Shown piece after piece: positions 45,527 through 54,471 of a stretch of 64,000 bases of DNA; position 1 is the stretch's first letter; every line of letters starts with the position of its first letter. Source of the DNA: Cellulomonas composti (lineage in GTDB: Bacteria > Actinomycetota > Actinomycetes > Actinomycetales > Cellulomonadaceae); the NCBI RefSeq assembly GCF_007990245.1, contig NZ_BJWG01000007.1, forward strand, positions 1 through 64,000, given 5' to 3'. Position numbers and translations under genes: made by a program. The notes beneath the pieces are model-generated. The model made no database searches and was not told the DNA's origin. It saw only the letters and a program-made list of their open reading frames with translations.

Positions 45527-46564
45527 TCAGGCCAGCTCGGACTTGCGGGGGCGCGAGAGCAGCAGCGGTGCGAGCTGGTCGACCGGCAGGCCTTCGTACA
45601 GCACGCGGACGACGGCCTCCGTGATCGGCATCTCGATGCCGAGGCGGTTCGCCAGGTCCAGCACCGGACGGCAGGACTTGACGGCCTCGGCCGTGCCGCC
45701 GGTCGCCGCGACCGCCTCGTCCAGGCCCATGCCGCGCCCGACGTGCCCGCCGAGCGTGTGGTTGCGCGAGTCCGGCGACGCGCACGTGGCCATGAGGTCG
45801 CCCATGCCGGCGAGCCCGGCGAACGTCTCGGCGTCCGCGCCCAGCGCCATGCCGAGCCGCGAGATCTCGACGAGCCCGCGCGTGATGACCGTCGCCATCG
45901 TGTTGTAGCCCAGCCCACGGCCCTGCGCGATGCCGACCGCGAGCGCGATGACGTTCTTCACCGCACCGCACAGCTCCACGCCGACCACGTCCGGGTTCGT
46001 GTACGGGCGGAAGTACGCGGAGGCGCAGGCGCGCGCGACGAGCCGCGCGGTCTCGTCGGACACCGACGCGACGACCGTCGCGGTGGGCTGACGGCGTGCG
46101 ATCTCACGCGCGAGGTTGGGGCCCGAGACGACCGCGACGCGCTCGGGCGGTAGGCCGAGGGCCTCGGCGACGACCTCGCTCATCCGGCTGTCGGTGGACA
46201 GCTCGACGCCCTTCATGAGCGAGACCACGACCGCGTCCGGCGCGAGCAGGTCGCGCAGCGGCTCGAGCGTCGCGCGTGCGACCTGGGACGGCACCGCGAC
46301 CGCGACGATCCGGGCGTCCGCGAGCGCCTCCACGGGGTCGAGCGTCGCGGTGACACCGAGCGGCAGGTCGATGCCCGGCAGGTAGGCGTCGTTGCGGTGC
46401 TGCACGGCGATCTGGTGGACCACCGCGGGGTCGCGGCTCAGCACGGTCGCCTGGCAGCCCGCGTCGGCCAGCACCGCGCCGAACGTCGTGCCCCAGGCCC
46501 CGGACCCGACGATCGCGGCCCGCAGCGGTGCCGCGTCCGCGGACGACTGCTCGTCCGCCGTCAC
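45527..46564 (-). CDS. gpsA: Glycerol-3-phosphate dehydrogenase (NAD(P)+) GpsA (345 aa)
   Basis: NAD-binding AAIVGSGAWGTTFGAVLAD, catalytic Lys in CGAVKNVIALAVGI and the family segment GLAGMGDLMATCASPDSRN. It makes sn-glycerol 3-phosphate for phospholipids. GTG at 46564 overlaps the plsC stop, linking the dehydrogenase to the acyltransferase. Confidence 0.97.
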   Translation of the reverse strand: MTADEQSSADAAPLRAAIVGSGAWGTTFGAVLADAGCQATVLSRDPAVVHQIAVQHRNDAYLPGIDLPLGVTATLDPVEALADARIVAVAVPSQVARATLEPLRDLLAPDAVVVSLMKGVELSTDSRMSEVVAEALGLPPERVAVVSGPNLAREIARRQPTATVVASVSDETARLVARACASAYFRPYTNPDVVGVELCGAVKNVIALAVGIAQGRGLGYNTMATVITRGLVEISRLGMALGADAETFAGLAGMGDLMATCASPDSRNHTLGGHVGRGMGLDEAVAATGGTAEAVKSCRPVLDLANRLGIEMPITEAVVRVLYEGLPVDQLAPLLLSRPRKSELA

Positions 46565-47394
46565 GGCGCCTCCGCCGACCCGGCGCCGTCGCGTGCCTCG
46601 TCGGTGGTCCCGGCGGCTTCGTCGGGAGCGACGTCGCCCGCGTCGTCCGTGCCCTTGTCGTCGGGGCCCAGGTCGTCGGGCCGGGCGGACGACCTGCGCG
46701 CGTCGAAGCGGACCGCGGGCGCCTGCTCACCGCGGATCCCCTCGAGGAGCGTCGTGATCGCGACCATCACCCGCTCGGTCGCCTCGCGCAGCGTGGCCGC
46801 GTCGTGCGGAAGGTCGTACAGGTCGTCGAGGTCGACCGCCGGGCCCACCCGCATCGTCACGAGCTTCGGCGGGATCGGGTGCGGCACCTTGGAGTACCGA
46901 CCGAGCAGGTCCTGCGCGCCCCACTGCGCGACCGGGATCACCGGCGCGCGCGAGGCCAGCGCGAGGCGCGCCACGCCGGTCTTGCCGACCATGGGCCACA
47001 GGTCCGGGTCGCGCGTGAGCGTGCCCTCGGGGAACACGACGACGCACTCGCCGTCGTCGAGGGCCTGCGTCGCCTCGCGCAGCGACTCGCCTGCGGCCGA
47101 CGTGTTCCGGTAGACGGGGATCTGGTGCGTGCGTCGCAGCGCCCACCCGACGACCGGGATCGTGAACAGCGACGACTTCGCCAGGATGCGCGGCACGAAC
47201 CCGCTGTCCCACAGGAAGTGCGCCATCGTCACGGGGTCGACGTTGGTCATGTGGTTGGCCGCGACGATGATGCCGCGATCGGTCGGGATCGTCTCGCCGC
47301 CGGACCAGTCGCGCTTCGTGATGACCATGAAGAGCGGCCGCAGGATCCTCGCGACGTTGCGGTAGGCCAGGGTCGACCGGGCAGGTGCACGCAC
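46561..47394 (-). CDS. plsC: 1-acyl-sn-glycerol-3-phosphate acyltransferase (277 aa)
   Basis: Acyltransferase motifs NHMTNVD (HX4D) and FPEGTLTRD, plus a third block APVIPVAQWG. It makes phosphatidic acid, and the neighbouring GpsA supplies glycerol phosphate. The C-terminal 45 residues are acidic and low-complexity. GTG at 47394 avoids an overlap with the opposite frames upstream. Confidence 0.93.
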   Translation of the reverse strand: MRAPARSTLAYRNVARILRPLFMVITKRDWSGGETIPTDRGIIVAANHMTNVDPVTMAHFLWDSGFVPRILAKSSLFTIPVVGWALRRTHQIPVYRNTSAAGESLREATQALDDGECVVVFPEGTLTRDPDLWPMVGKTGVARLALASRAPVIPVAQWGAQDLLGRYSKVPHPIPPKLVTMRVGPAVDLDDLYDLPHDAATLREATERVMVAITTLLEGIRGEQAPAVRFDARRSSARPDDLGPDDKGTDDAGDVAPDEAAGTTDEARDGAGSAEAP

Positions 47395-47465
47395 GGTGAG
47401 CAGGCTACCCGGTGGCGTCGCGGACCGGTCCCCCCGTCCCGGCGCGGGCACGCGCCGGGACCGCG

Positions 47466-48782
47466 TCACGCGCGGCTGAACTGGGCCCCGAGCGCCTCGA
47501 GCTTCTCCGTGAAGTGCTCGTAACCGCGGTCGATGAGGCTGATGCCCCGCACCTGCGAGGTGCCCTTGGCCGTCAGCGCCGCGATGAGGTGGCTGAACCC
47601 GCCGCGCAGGTCCGGCACCTCGATGTCGGCCGCCGCCAGGGGCGTCGGGCCGCTGATGACCGCCGAGTGGTAGAAGTTGCGCTGGCCGAACCTGCACGGG
47701 CGCCCACCCAGGCACTCCTTGTAGACCTGGATCGTCGCGCCCATCCCGACGAGCGCGTCGACGAACCCGAAGCGGTTCTCGTACACCGTCTCGTGCACGA
47801 TCGACAGGCCCTTGGCCTGCGTGAGCGCGACGACGAGCGGCTGCTGCCAGTCCGTCATGAAGCCGGGGTGCACGTCCGTCTCGAGCTGGATCGAGCGCAG
47901 GTCGCCACCCGGGTGGAAGAACCGGATGCCGTCGTCGTCGACCGTGAACTCGCCGCCGACTTTGCGGAACGTGTTGAGGAACGTCGTCATCTCGGGCTGC
48001 GTCGCGCCGCGGACGTAGATGTCACCGCCCGTCGCGAGCGCCGCCGACGCCCACGACGCCGCCTCGATCCGGTCCGAGAGCGCCGTGTGCTGGTAGCCCT
48101 CGAGCCGCTCGACGCCCTCGATGCGGATCACGCGGTCGGTGTCGACCGAGATGATCGCGCCCATCTTCTGCAGGACGTTGATGAGGTCCATGATCTCGGG
48201 CTCGATCGCCGCGCCCGCGAGCTCCGTGATGCCCTCGGCGCGCACGGCCGTGAGCAGCAGCTGCTCGGTGGCGCCGACGCTCGGGTACGGCAGCGCGATC
48301 TTGGTGCCCTGCAACCGGCGCGGCGCGGACAGGTAGATGCCCGTCGGCGTCTTGTCCACCACGGCGCCGAACTGGCGCAGGATGTCGAGGTGGTAGTTGA
48401 TCGGCCGGTCGCCGATCCGGCAGCCGCCCAGGTCCGGGATGAACGCCTCGCCGAGCCGGTGCAGCAGCGGGCCGCAGAACAGGATCGGGATGCGGCTCGA
48501 GCCCGCGTGCGCGTCGATGTCCGCGACGTGCGCCGACTCCACGTCCGTCGGGTCCAGGTGCAGCGTGCCGGCCGCGTCGTTCGCCTCGACCCGCACGCCG
48601 TGCAGCTCGAGCAGACCCGTCACCACCGCGACGTCCCTGATCTGGGGGACGTTGCGCAGCACGCTCGGCGTCTCGCCGAGCAGTGCGGCGACCATCGCCT
48701 TGGACACGAAGTTCTTGGCCCCGCGGACCGTGATCTCCCCGCGCAGCGGGTTGCCACCGTCGATGTACAACAGATCGTTCAC
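47466..48782 (-). CDS. murA: UDP-N-acetylglucosamine 1-carboxyvinyltransferase MurA (438 aa)
   Basis: EPSP synthase-like fold. The substrate-binding VRGAKNFVSKAMVAALL is at the N-terminus, and the catalytic-loop Cys is present in LGGCRIGDRPI, where mycobacterial MurA has Asp. A MurA with this Cys is expected to be fosfomycin-sensitive. It catalyses the first committed step of peptidoglycan synthesis. GTG at 48782. Confidence 0.95.
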   Translation of the reverse strand: MNDLLYIDGGNPLRGEITVRGAKNFVSKAMVAALLGETPSVLRNVPQIRDVAVVTGLLELHGVRVEANDAAGTLHLDPTDVESAHVADIDAHAGSSRIPILFCGPLLHRLGEAFIPDLGGCRIGDRPINYHLDILRQFGAVVDKTPTGIYLSAPRRLQGTKIALPYPSVGATEQLLLTAVRAEGITELAGAAIEPEIMDLINVLQKMGAIISVDTDRVIRIEGVERLEGYQHTALSDRIEAASWASAALATGGDIYVRGATQPEMTTFLNTFRKVGGEFTVDDDGIRFFHPGGDLRSIQLETDVHPGFMTDWQQPLVVALTQAKGLSIVHETVYENRFGFVDALVGMGATIQVYKECLGGRPCRFGQRNFYHSAVISGPTPLAAADIEVPDLRGGFSHLIAALTAKGTSQVRGISLIDRGYEHFTEKLEALGAQFSRA

Positions 48783-48912
48783 TCGCCCATCCTCGCCTAC
48801 CACCGGACTCGCGCACGCCGCGGTGCGACCGTGCCCGCACGTGCGCACGACACCTTCACAGACCGACCGCCGCACATCGACCTCGTCGGGATCGCGCGTG
48901 ACTGTCGATTGA

Positions 48913-49539
48913 CTACTTCTTGCCGGACTTCTTGCCAGACTTCTTGCCCGAGCCCTTGGCCGGCTTCTTGTCGGACTTCGTGCTGGACGCCCGGGCCGAC
49001 TTCTTGTCGGGCTTCTTCTCGGACTTCTTCGCAGCCTTCGCCGCAGTCTGCTTGACCGACTTCTTGGTCGACTTCTTGGCCGACTTCTTGGCCGGCTCGT
49101 CGTCGGCCGAGCTCTTGGCGGAGCCCTGAGCCGCGGCCGAGTCCTTGTCCGCCTTGGCGCTCACCTTGACGCTCGGCTTCGCGTTCGGCGCCTTCGCGCC
49201 ACCGCGCGCGGCCCGCGTGGTGGCGCCCGTCGTCCCCACGTTCGGCGCTGCCTCGGGTGCGACGCCGTCGTGGACCGCGGCACGTAGGCCCACCCCGGGG
49301 TGGAACCGGACCACCCGGGCGGCCGGGACGACGACGGTCGCACCGGTGCGCGGGTTGCGTGCCGTGCGTGCCGCACGCGCGACGGGCTCGAACGAGCCGA
49401 ACCCGGTGAGCGTCACCCGCTCGCCGTCGGCGAGGAGTGCCGTCACCTCGGCCAGCACGGACTCGACGGCCGCGGTGGCAGCCGCGCGGCTGCTCCCGCG
49501 TGCGACGATCCGGTCGATCAGCTGCGTCTTGCCTGCCAC
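48913..49539 (-). CDS. HU-family nucleoid protein with Lys-rich C-terminal tail (208 aa)
   Basis: Residues 1-92 form an HU fold (AGKTQLIDRIVARG, GFGSFEPVARAARTARNPRTG). The remainder is a low-complexity tail of Lys/Ala/Ser with KKSxKKS repeats (ending KKSGKKSGKK), as in mycobacterial HupB and streptomycete HupS. The tail compacts DNA. GTG at 49539 with AAGGAGG 5 nt upstream. The tail repeats are a coding homologue of the short DNA repeats seen nearby. Confidence 0.94.
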   Translation of the reverse strand: MAGKTQLIDRIVARGSSRAAATAAVESVLAEVTALLADGERVTLTGFGSFEPVARAARTARNPRTGATVVVPAARVVRFHPGVGLRAAVHDGVAPEAAPNVGTTGATTRAARGGAKAPNAKPSVKVSAKADKDSAAAQGSAKSSADDEPAKKSAKKSTKKSVKQTAAKAAKKSEKKPDKKSARASSTKSDKKPAKGSGKKSGKKSGKK

Positions 49540-49694
49540 GTCCGCCTCCTTGTGCCGCGCGTCTCGTCGGACGTGCTGCGCGGACTCTCGCCCACCGTAG
49601 CGGGACGTACTGGACAACCCCGTGCCCGGCGCGCGCATGCGCCACCGGGCACGGTCGCGCCGCGGAGCAGGGTCGTCGAGCGGATCGTCTGCGG

Positions 49695-49746
49695 GTTCGT
49701 CGGGCGGGCTCGTCGTGCGGGTTCGTCAGGCGGGTTCGTCAGGCGG
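49695..49746. repeat. Four tandem 13-bp repeats spanning the leuD stop codon
   Basis: Units at 49695, 49708, 49721 and 49734 read GTTCGTCGGGCGG, GCTCGTCGTGCGG and twice GTTCGTCAGGCGG. The last unit holds the leuD stop (TCA at 49739-49741). More decayed units appear to continue left to about 49671, so identity falls with distance from the gene. Confidence 0.85.
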
Positions 49747-50401
49747 GACGACGACCGAGCTCGACCTCGACGGGGCGCGCGGCCTTGATCTCGACCGGCG
49801 GCAGGTGCTTGGCCGGCAGGGTCGCGGGACGCCACGACTCACGACGAGCCTCGAAGTCCGCGATCTCGTCGGTGTGCTGCATCGTCAGGCCGATGTCGTC
49901 GAGGCCCTCCATGAGGCGCCAGCGCGTGTAGTCGTCGACATGCAGCGGGACGACGACGTCGTCGCACGTCACCGTGCGCGACTCGAGGTCCACCGTGATC
50001 TCGGTGCCCGGCCTGGTCTCGAGGATCTTCCAGATCAGCTCGATGTCCTCCTGCGCGAGCTGAGCCGCGAGCAGCCCCTGCTTGCCGGAGTTGCCGCGGA
50101 AGATGTCGGCGAACCGGGCCGAGAGCACGACCTTGAAGCCGTAGTCCTTCAGCGCCCACACCGCGTGCTCACGCGACGAGCCGGTGCCGAAGTCGGGACC
50201 GGCCACGAGGACCGTCCCGGAGCTGTAGGCGTCCTGGTTGAGGATGAACGCCGGGTCGCCGCGCCACGCCGCGAACAGCGCGTCCTCGAAGCCCGTGCGC
50301 GTCACCCGCTTGAGGTAGACGGCCGGGATGATCTGGTCGGTGTCGACGTTGCTGCGCCGCAGCGGGACCCCGACGCCGGTGTGCTGGGTGAACTTCTCCA
50401 T
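49739..50401 (-). CDS. leuD: 3-isopropylmalate dehydratase small subunit LeuD (220 aa)
   Basis: Swivelling domain with [37 protein letters not shown] and GNSGKQGLL. It pairs with LeuC in leucine synthesis. ATG at 50401, 44 bp after the leuC stop. The last codons (CGT-CCC-GCC-TGA) fall inside a tandem array. Confidence 0.97.
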   Translation of the reverse strand: MEKFTQHTGVGVPLRRSNVDTDQIIPAVYLKRVTRTGFEDALFAAWRGDPAFILNQDAYSSGTVLVAGPDFGTGSSREHAVWALKDYGFKVVLSARFADIFRGNSGKQGLLAAQLAQEDIELIWKILETRPGTEITVDLESRTVTCDDVVVPLHVDDYTRWRLMEGLDDIGLTMQHTDEIADFEARRESWRPATLPAKHLPPVEIKAARPVEVELGRRPA

Positions 50402-50445
50402 CGGTCTGCTTCTCTCGTTCGTCGTCTGGTTCGTCGAGGGGGTCG

Positions 50446-51909
50446 TCAGACCGTCTGCAGGTCGCGCTCGTCGGACAGCGGCGAGCCGTCGGGTGCGGGC
50501 CGTCCCGTCCCGAGGTCGCCGTACGACGAGAGCGTGCCGCGGATGGCCGTGGCGGCCGCGACGAGCGGCGAGACCAGGTGCGTGCGGCCGCCCTTGCCCT
50601 GGCGACCCTCGAAGTTCCGGTTCGACGTCGACGCCGAACGCTCCCCCGGCGTGAGCTGGTCGGGGTTCATGCCCAGGCACATCGAGCAGCCGGCGTTGCG
50701 CCACTCGGCCCCGAAGTCGAGGAAGATCTTGTCGAGCCCCTCGGCCTCCGCCTGCAGCCGCACGCGGGCGGACGCGGGCACGACGAGCACGCGCACCTCG
50801 TCGGCCTTCTTCTTGCCGCGCACCACCTTGGCGACCGAGCGCAGGTCCTCGATGCGACCGTTGGTGCACGAGCCGATGAAGACCGTGTCGACCTTGATCT
50901 CGCGCAGCGGCTGACCCGGTGTCAGGCCCATGTACTCGATCGCGCGCTCGGCGGCGACGCGCTCGTTGGCGTCCGCGATCTGCTCGGGGACCGGCACGTT
51001 GGCCGACAGGGGCAGGCCCTGGCCGGGGTTGGTGCCCCACGTGACGAACGGCTCGAGGTCCGCCGCCGCGAGGACGACCTCCTCGTCGAACACCGCGTCG
51101 TCGTCGGTCCGCAGCGTCTTCCAGTACTCGACCGCGGCGTCCCAGTCGGCGCCCTCGGGGGCGTGCGGGCGGCCCTTGAGGTACGCGAACGTGGTCTCGT
51201 CGGGCGCGATCATGCCCGCGCGCGCGCCGGCCTCGATCGACATGTTGCAGATCGTCATCCGGGCTTCCATCGACAGGCTACGGATCGCCTCGCCGCGGTA
51301 CTCCAGGACGTAGCCCTGGCCGCCGCCCGTGCCGATCTTGGCGATGATCGCCAGGATGATGTCCTTGCTGGTGGCGCCCTGCGGGAGCTGGCCGTCGACC
51401 GTGATCGCCATGGTCTTGAACGGCGCGAGCGGCAGCGTCTGGGTGGCGAGCACGTGCTCGACCTCGGACGTGCCGATGCCGAACGCGAGGGCACCGAACG
51501 CGCCGTGCGTCGAGGTGTGGCTGTCGCCGCACACGACCGTCAGGCCGGGCTGCGTCAGGCCGAGCTGCGGGCCGACCTGGTGGACGATGCCCTGGTCCGC
51601 GTCGCCGAGCGAGTGGATGCGCACACCGAACTCGGCCGCGTTGTTGCGCAGCGTCTGGATCTGCGTGCGGCTCGTCGTGTCCGCGATGGGGCGGTCGATG
51701 TCGAGCGTCGGGGTGTTGTGGTCCTCGGTCGCGAGCGTGAGGTCCGGGCGTCGGACCGGGCGGCCCGCGATGCGCAGGCCCTCGAAGGCCTGCGGGCTCG
51801 TCACCTCGTGCACGAGGTGGAGATCGATGTAGAGAAGATCGGGCGCTCCGTCGGTGCCACGTCGCACGACGTGCGCGTCCCAGACCTTCTCCGCCAGCGT
51901 GCCGGCCAT
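50446..51909 (-). CDS. leuC: 3-isopropylmalate dehydratase large subunit LeuC (487 aa)
   Basis: Aconitase family with iron-sulfur ligands in [12 protein letters not shown] and [12 protein letters not shown], and [17 protein letters not shown]. With LeuD it isomerises isopropylmalate. ATG at 51909 has AGGA 8 nt upstream; GTG 51915 is possible. Divergent from ndgR, whose product in streptomycetes controls leuCD. Confidence 0.97.
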   Translation of the reverse strand: MAGTLAEKVWDAHVVRRGTDGAPDLLYIDLHLVHEVTSPQAFEGLRIAGRPVRRPDLTLATEDHNTPTLDIDRPIADTTSRTQIQTLRNNAAEFGVRIHSLGDADQGIVHQVGPQLGLTQPGLTVVCGDSHTSTHGAFGALAFGIGTSEVEHVLATQTLPLAPFKTMAITVDGQLPQGATSKDIILAIIAKIGTGGGQGYVLEYRGEAIRSLSMEARMTICNMSIEAGARAGMIAPDETTFAYLKGRPHAPEGADWDAAVEYWKTLRTDDDAVFDEEVVLAAADLEPFVTWGTNPGQGLPLSANVPVPEQIADANERVAAERAIEYMGLTPGQPLREIKVDTVFIGSCTNGRIEDLRSVAKVVRGKKKADEVRVLVVPASARVRLQAEAEGLDKIFLDFGAEWRNAGCSMCLGMNPDQLTPGERSASTSNRNFEGRQGKGGRTHLVSPLVAAATAIRGTLSSYGDLGTGRPAPDGSPLSDERDLQTV

Positions 51910-51971
51910 GTCCACGGTCCTGTTCTGCTCGTCCGGGTGGGGGGTGTTCCCCGGTTCGGCGGCCGAGTCGC

Positions 51972-52000
51972 TTGCATCTCAGCCTTCGAGACGCCAATAT
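51972..52000 (+). promoter_or_regulatory. Leaderless ndgR promoter with overlapping operator
   Basis: TTGCAT (51972-51977), 17-bp spacer, CAATAT (51995-52000), then six bases to the ATG at 52007, so transcription and translation would start together. The near-palindrome GCCAATATCGGC (51993-52004) overlaps the -10 and is a candidate NdgR autoregulatory site. Confidence 0.55.
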
Positions 52001-52006
52001 CGGCCT

Positions 52007-52726
52007 ATGGACAACTCTAGCGGAGTCGGCGTGCTGGACAAGGCCGCGTCCGTCCTCAGTGCCCTCGAGGCCGGGCCGGCGACCCTCGCACAGCTCGTCA
52101 CCGCCACCCATCTTGCCCGTCCGACGGCCCATCGGCTGGCCGTCGCGCTCGAGCACCACCGCCTCGTGGCGCGGGACATGCAGGGCCGCTTCGTGCTCGG
52201 CCCACGGCTGTCCGAGCTCGCGACGGCCGCCGGCGAGGACCGCCTGCTGGCCGCCGCCGGGCCCGTGCTCGCGGCCGTGCGCGACCACACCGGTGAGAGC
52301 GCGCAGCTCTACCGCCGGCAGGGTGACCAGCGCATCTGCGTCGCCGCGGCCGAGCGGCCCATCGGTCTGCGGGACTCGATCCCCGTGGGCGCGACGCTCA
52401 CCATGCAGGCGGGTTCGGCCGCGCAGGTGCTCCTGGCCTGGGAGGAGCCCGACCGGCTGCACCGCGGCCTGCAGGGCGCCAGGTTCACCGCGACGATCCT
52501 GTCCGGCGTGCGACGCCGCGGCTGGGCACAGTCGGTGTCCGAGCGCGAGGTCGGTGTGGCGTCCGTCTCCGCCCCCGTACGCGGCCCGTCCGGGCGCGTG
52601 GTCGCGGCCGTGTCCGTCTCCGGTCCCCTCGAGCGCCTGACCCGCCAGCCGGGTCGTCTGCACGCCGCCGCCGTCGTCTCCGCCGCGAACCGCCTCACGG
52701 AAGTCCTGCGCCGCACCGCCGACTGA
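52007..52726 (+). CDS. ndgR: IclR-family regulator NdgR-like (239 aa)
   Basis: N-terminal winged helix (GVGVLDKAASVLSALEAGPA, recognition region LARPTAHRLAVALEHHRLV), then an IclR effector domain. NdgR-type regulators in actinobacteria control leucine and nitrogen-linked amino-acid genes; the divergent leuCD supports that here. ATG at 52007 has no Shine-Dalgarno and fits a leaderless mRNA. Confidence 0.9.
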   Translation: MDNSSGVGVLDKAASVLSALEAGPATLAQLVTATHLARPTAHRLAVALEHHRLVARDMQGRFVLGPRLSELATAAGEDRLLAAAGPVLAAVRDHTGESAQLYRRQGDQRICVAAAERPIGLRDSIPVGATLTMQAGSAAQVLLAWEEPDRLHRGLQGARFTATILSGVRRRGWAQSVSEREVGVASVSAPVRGPSGRVVAAVSVSGPLERLTRQPGRLHAAAVVSAANRLTEVLRRTAD

Positions 52727-52736
52727 CCCACACACC

Positions 52737-52872
52737 ACCGTCCGACCCACACCACCGGCCGACCCGCCCCACCGTCCGACCCGCCCCACCGTCCGACCCG
52801 CCCCACCGTCCGACCCGCCCCACCGTCCGACCCACACCACCGGCCGACCCACACCACCGGCCGACCCGCAAC
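52737..52872. repeat. Eight tandem 17-bp repeats after ndgR
   Basis: Units of the type ACCGTCCGACCCGCCCC (variants ACCGGCCGACCC and endings CACACC) run 8 times from 52737. The ndgR end (ACCGCCGAC-TGA-CCCACAC at 52715-52733) looks like a related, interrupted unit, so the array may come from the gene's own terminus. Confidence 0.88.
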
Positions 52873-52946
52873 GACAACCCCCACCCACCCACGGCCGCCG
52901 CGACGCAGCCCGCGGGCATGCCCACCCCGCGCCGACGCGCCCCTCT

Positions 52947-53475
52947 GCCGGCGTGCGACCGCCACTCGTCGGCCCGGGCCGTGGATGCAGGGATGGGTGC
53001 AGGAGCCGGCGGGTGGACCGGGCGGATGCTGCATCCATACCTGCAACCACGCGCGAGACGGCGGCAGGGCGGGCGGGCGAGGACGCACACCCCGCCGACG
53101 CACCCACCCGCCACCGAGCTCCCGCCGACCCACCTCGACCCATGAGCTGCACGCCGGCGTGCGACCACCGGCTCATCGCCCCGGTCCGTGGATGCAGGGA
53201 TGGGTGCAGGAGCCGGCGGGTGGACCGGGCGGATGCTGCATCGATGCCTGCAACCACGCGCGAGACGGCGGCCGGGCGGGCGGGCGAGGACGGACACCCC
53301 GCCGACGCACCCACCCGCCGCCGACCTCCCGCCGACCCACCTCGACCGATGAGCTGCACGCCGGTGTGCGAGCACCGGCTCGTCGGCTCGAGGCATGGAT
53401 GCAGGGATGGGTGCAGGAGTCGGCGGGTGGACCGGGCGGATGCTGCATCCATACCTGCAACCACGCGTGAGATGG
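52947..53475. repeat. 207-bp unit repeated about 2.6 times (gene-free repeat field)
   Basis: A segment beginning TGGATGCAGGGATGGGTGCA recurs at 52981, 53188 and 53395, exactly 207 bp apart, with high identity over most of the unit. Copy 1 starts part-way at about 52947 and copy 3 ends near 53475. In each core the 5' motifs GGATGCAG and GGTGCAGG can pair with CTGCATCC (CTGCATCG in copy 2) and CCTGCAACC downstream. The 207-bp period preserves all reading frames, but no start, domain or codon bias supports a protein. This fills most of the 858-bp gap between ndgR and tRNA-Glu. Confidence 0.9.
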
Positions 53476-53548
53476 GGGCGGGGCGCGGGCAGGGCGGGCG
53501 CGGGGCTCGGGTGGGGTGGCTGCTCGAGGGTGTGGCGCGTGGAATGGC

Positions 53549-53579
53549 GAAGGGCCCGGTCCTGTGGACCGGGCCCTTC
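53549..53579 (-). terminator. Perfect hairpin terminator downstream of tRNA-Glu
   Basis: GAAGGGCCCGGTCC (53549-53562) and GGACCGGGCCCTTC (53566-53579) form a 14-bp perfect stem with a 3-nt loop, starting 6 bp past the tRNA 3' end. Confidence 0.88.
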
Positions 53580-53584
53580 TCGCG

Positions 53585-53657
53585 TACCCCCGACCGGATT
53601 CGAACCGGCGCTACCGCCGTGAGAGGGCGGCGTGCTAGGCCGCTACACAACGGGGGC
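53585..53657 (-). tRNA. tRNA-Glu (CTC)
   Basis: 73 nt. Acceptor GCCCCCG/CGGGGGU with G1-U72, usual for actinobacterial tRNA-Glu. Anticodon stem CCGCC/GGCGG around loop CTCTCAC (anticodon CTC). T-loop GGTTCGAATCC. CCA is not encoded. Confidence 0.96.
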
Positions 53658-53774
53658 TCTAACACTGTCGAGCCATGCCCCAAGGGGCTGGACTCGACGG
53701 GTGAACACTCTACCCGATGGTCCGGGTTGATCCGAACCTGCAGGTCAGCGGTGTTCTCGCTGGCTGGTGAAGCG

Positions 53775-53846
53775 CTGGGGTACCAGGACTCGAACCTAGA
53801 CTAAGTGAACCAGAATCACTCGTGCTGCCAATTACACCATACCCCA
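53775..53846 (-). tRNA. tRNA-Gln (CTG)
   Basis: 72 nt. Acceptor TGGGGTA/TACCCCA with discriminator G. Anticodon stem AGTGA/TCACT around loop TTCTGGT (anticodon CTG). T-loop GGTTCGAGTCC. CCA is not encoded. It lies 117 bp upstream of tRNA-Glu and is probably cotranscribed. Confidence 0.95.
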
Positions 53847-53869
53847 AGGGGGTATGACCCCCGCGCTAC

Positions 53870-53892
53870 GAACGGCTCCCGAGAGGCCGTTC
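53870..53892 (-). terminator. Hairpin between the DUF6912-like gene and tRNA-Gln
   Basis: GAACGGC (53870-53876) and GCCGTTC (53886-53892) with a 9-nt loop. A second GGGGG/CCCCC hairpin sits at 53848-53862. Either could end the leftward transcript. Confidence 0.4.
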
Positions 53893-53952
53893 AGCGGACG
53901 TCGTACCGGCCGTGAACGATACCCGAGCGGACGGGGTCGACCAAACTCGCGC

Positions 53953-54423
53953 TCAGCGAGGGATGTCGGCCAGCTCGGAGACGTCGTACCAGAGCAGGTC
54001 GGCCTCCTCCACCCGCTCCCGTGCCGCCTCGTCGCCGGCCAGCGCGGCATCGACCTCGGGCGCCAGCTCCGGCTCGTCGACGTGCACGCACGCCACCAGG
54101 TCGAGCGCGACGGGCGTGGTCAGGGCGACGGCGGTGACGTCCCGCTCGTCGGGTGCGTCGTCGAGTGCCCGCACGGCTTCGTCGGGCACGTCGGCGGTGA
54201 CGACCAACCGCAGCCGGGGGGCGTCCGGGGCGCCGGCGAGCAGCGCGAACGAGCCGTCGGCCGCCGACAGGTGCGCGGCGAACTCGAGCCCCTCCTCGTC
54301 CTCGTCGGGCAGTGCTGCGCGCAGCGCGGACGTCACCGCGTACGCCGTCCGCGCCGTGAGGGCACCGCCGGTGGTCCGTAGCGCGTCGAGCTCGTCGAGC
54401 GTGGCAGGCAGGTAGATCCGCAT
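53953..54423 (-). CDS. DUF6912-like hypothetical protein (156 aa)
   Basis: Starts MRIYLPATLDELDAL at ATG 54423. Short, acidic, with no signal peptide. ALPDEDEEGLEFAAHLSAAD and RLRLVVTADV indicate an alpha/beta fold. The gene is 48 bp downstream of the CpaE-like gene. Family assignment to DUF6912 is from memory of the N-terminus. Confidence 0.65.
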   Translation of the reverse strand: MRIYLPATLDELDALRTTGGALTARTAYAVTSALRAALPDEDEEGLEFAAHLSAADGSFALLAGAPDAPRLRLVVTADVPDEAVRALDDAPDERDVTAVALTTPVALDLVACVHVDEPELAPEVDAALAGDEAARERVEEADLLWYDVSELADIPR

Positions 54424-54471
54424 GCGCCCAGTGTGCCCCGGGGTCGCCGCCACGGCCGGGACGCGCGGCGC

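Noticed and set aside
52947-53475. CRISPR array.
   Set aside because: Units are 207 bp and near-identical throughout, with no short repeat/unique spacer pattern and no cas genes.
51278-53683. An 801-aa minus-strand open frame through the repeat field into leuC.
   Set aside because: It reads leuC in a shadow frame and the 207-bp repeats as HPSLHP-type low complexity. No ribosome site, domain or codon bias supports it.
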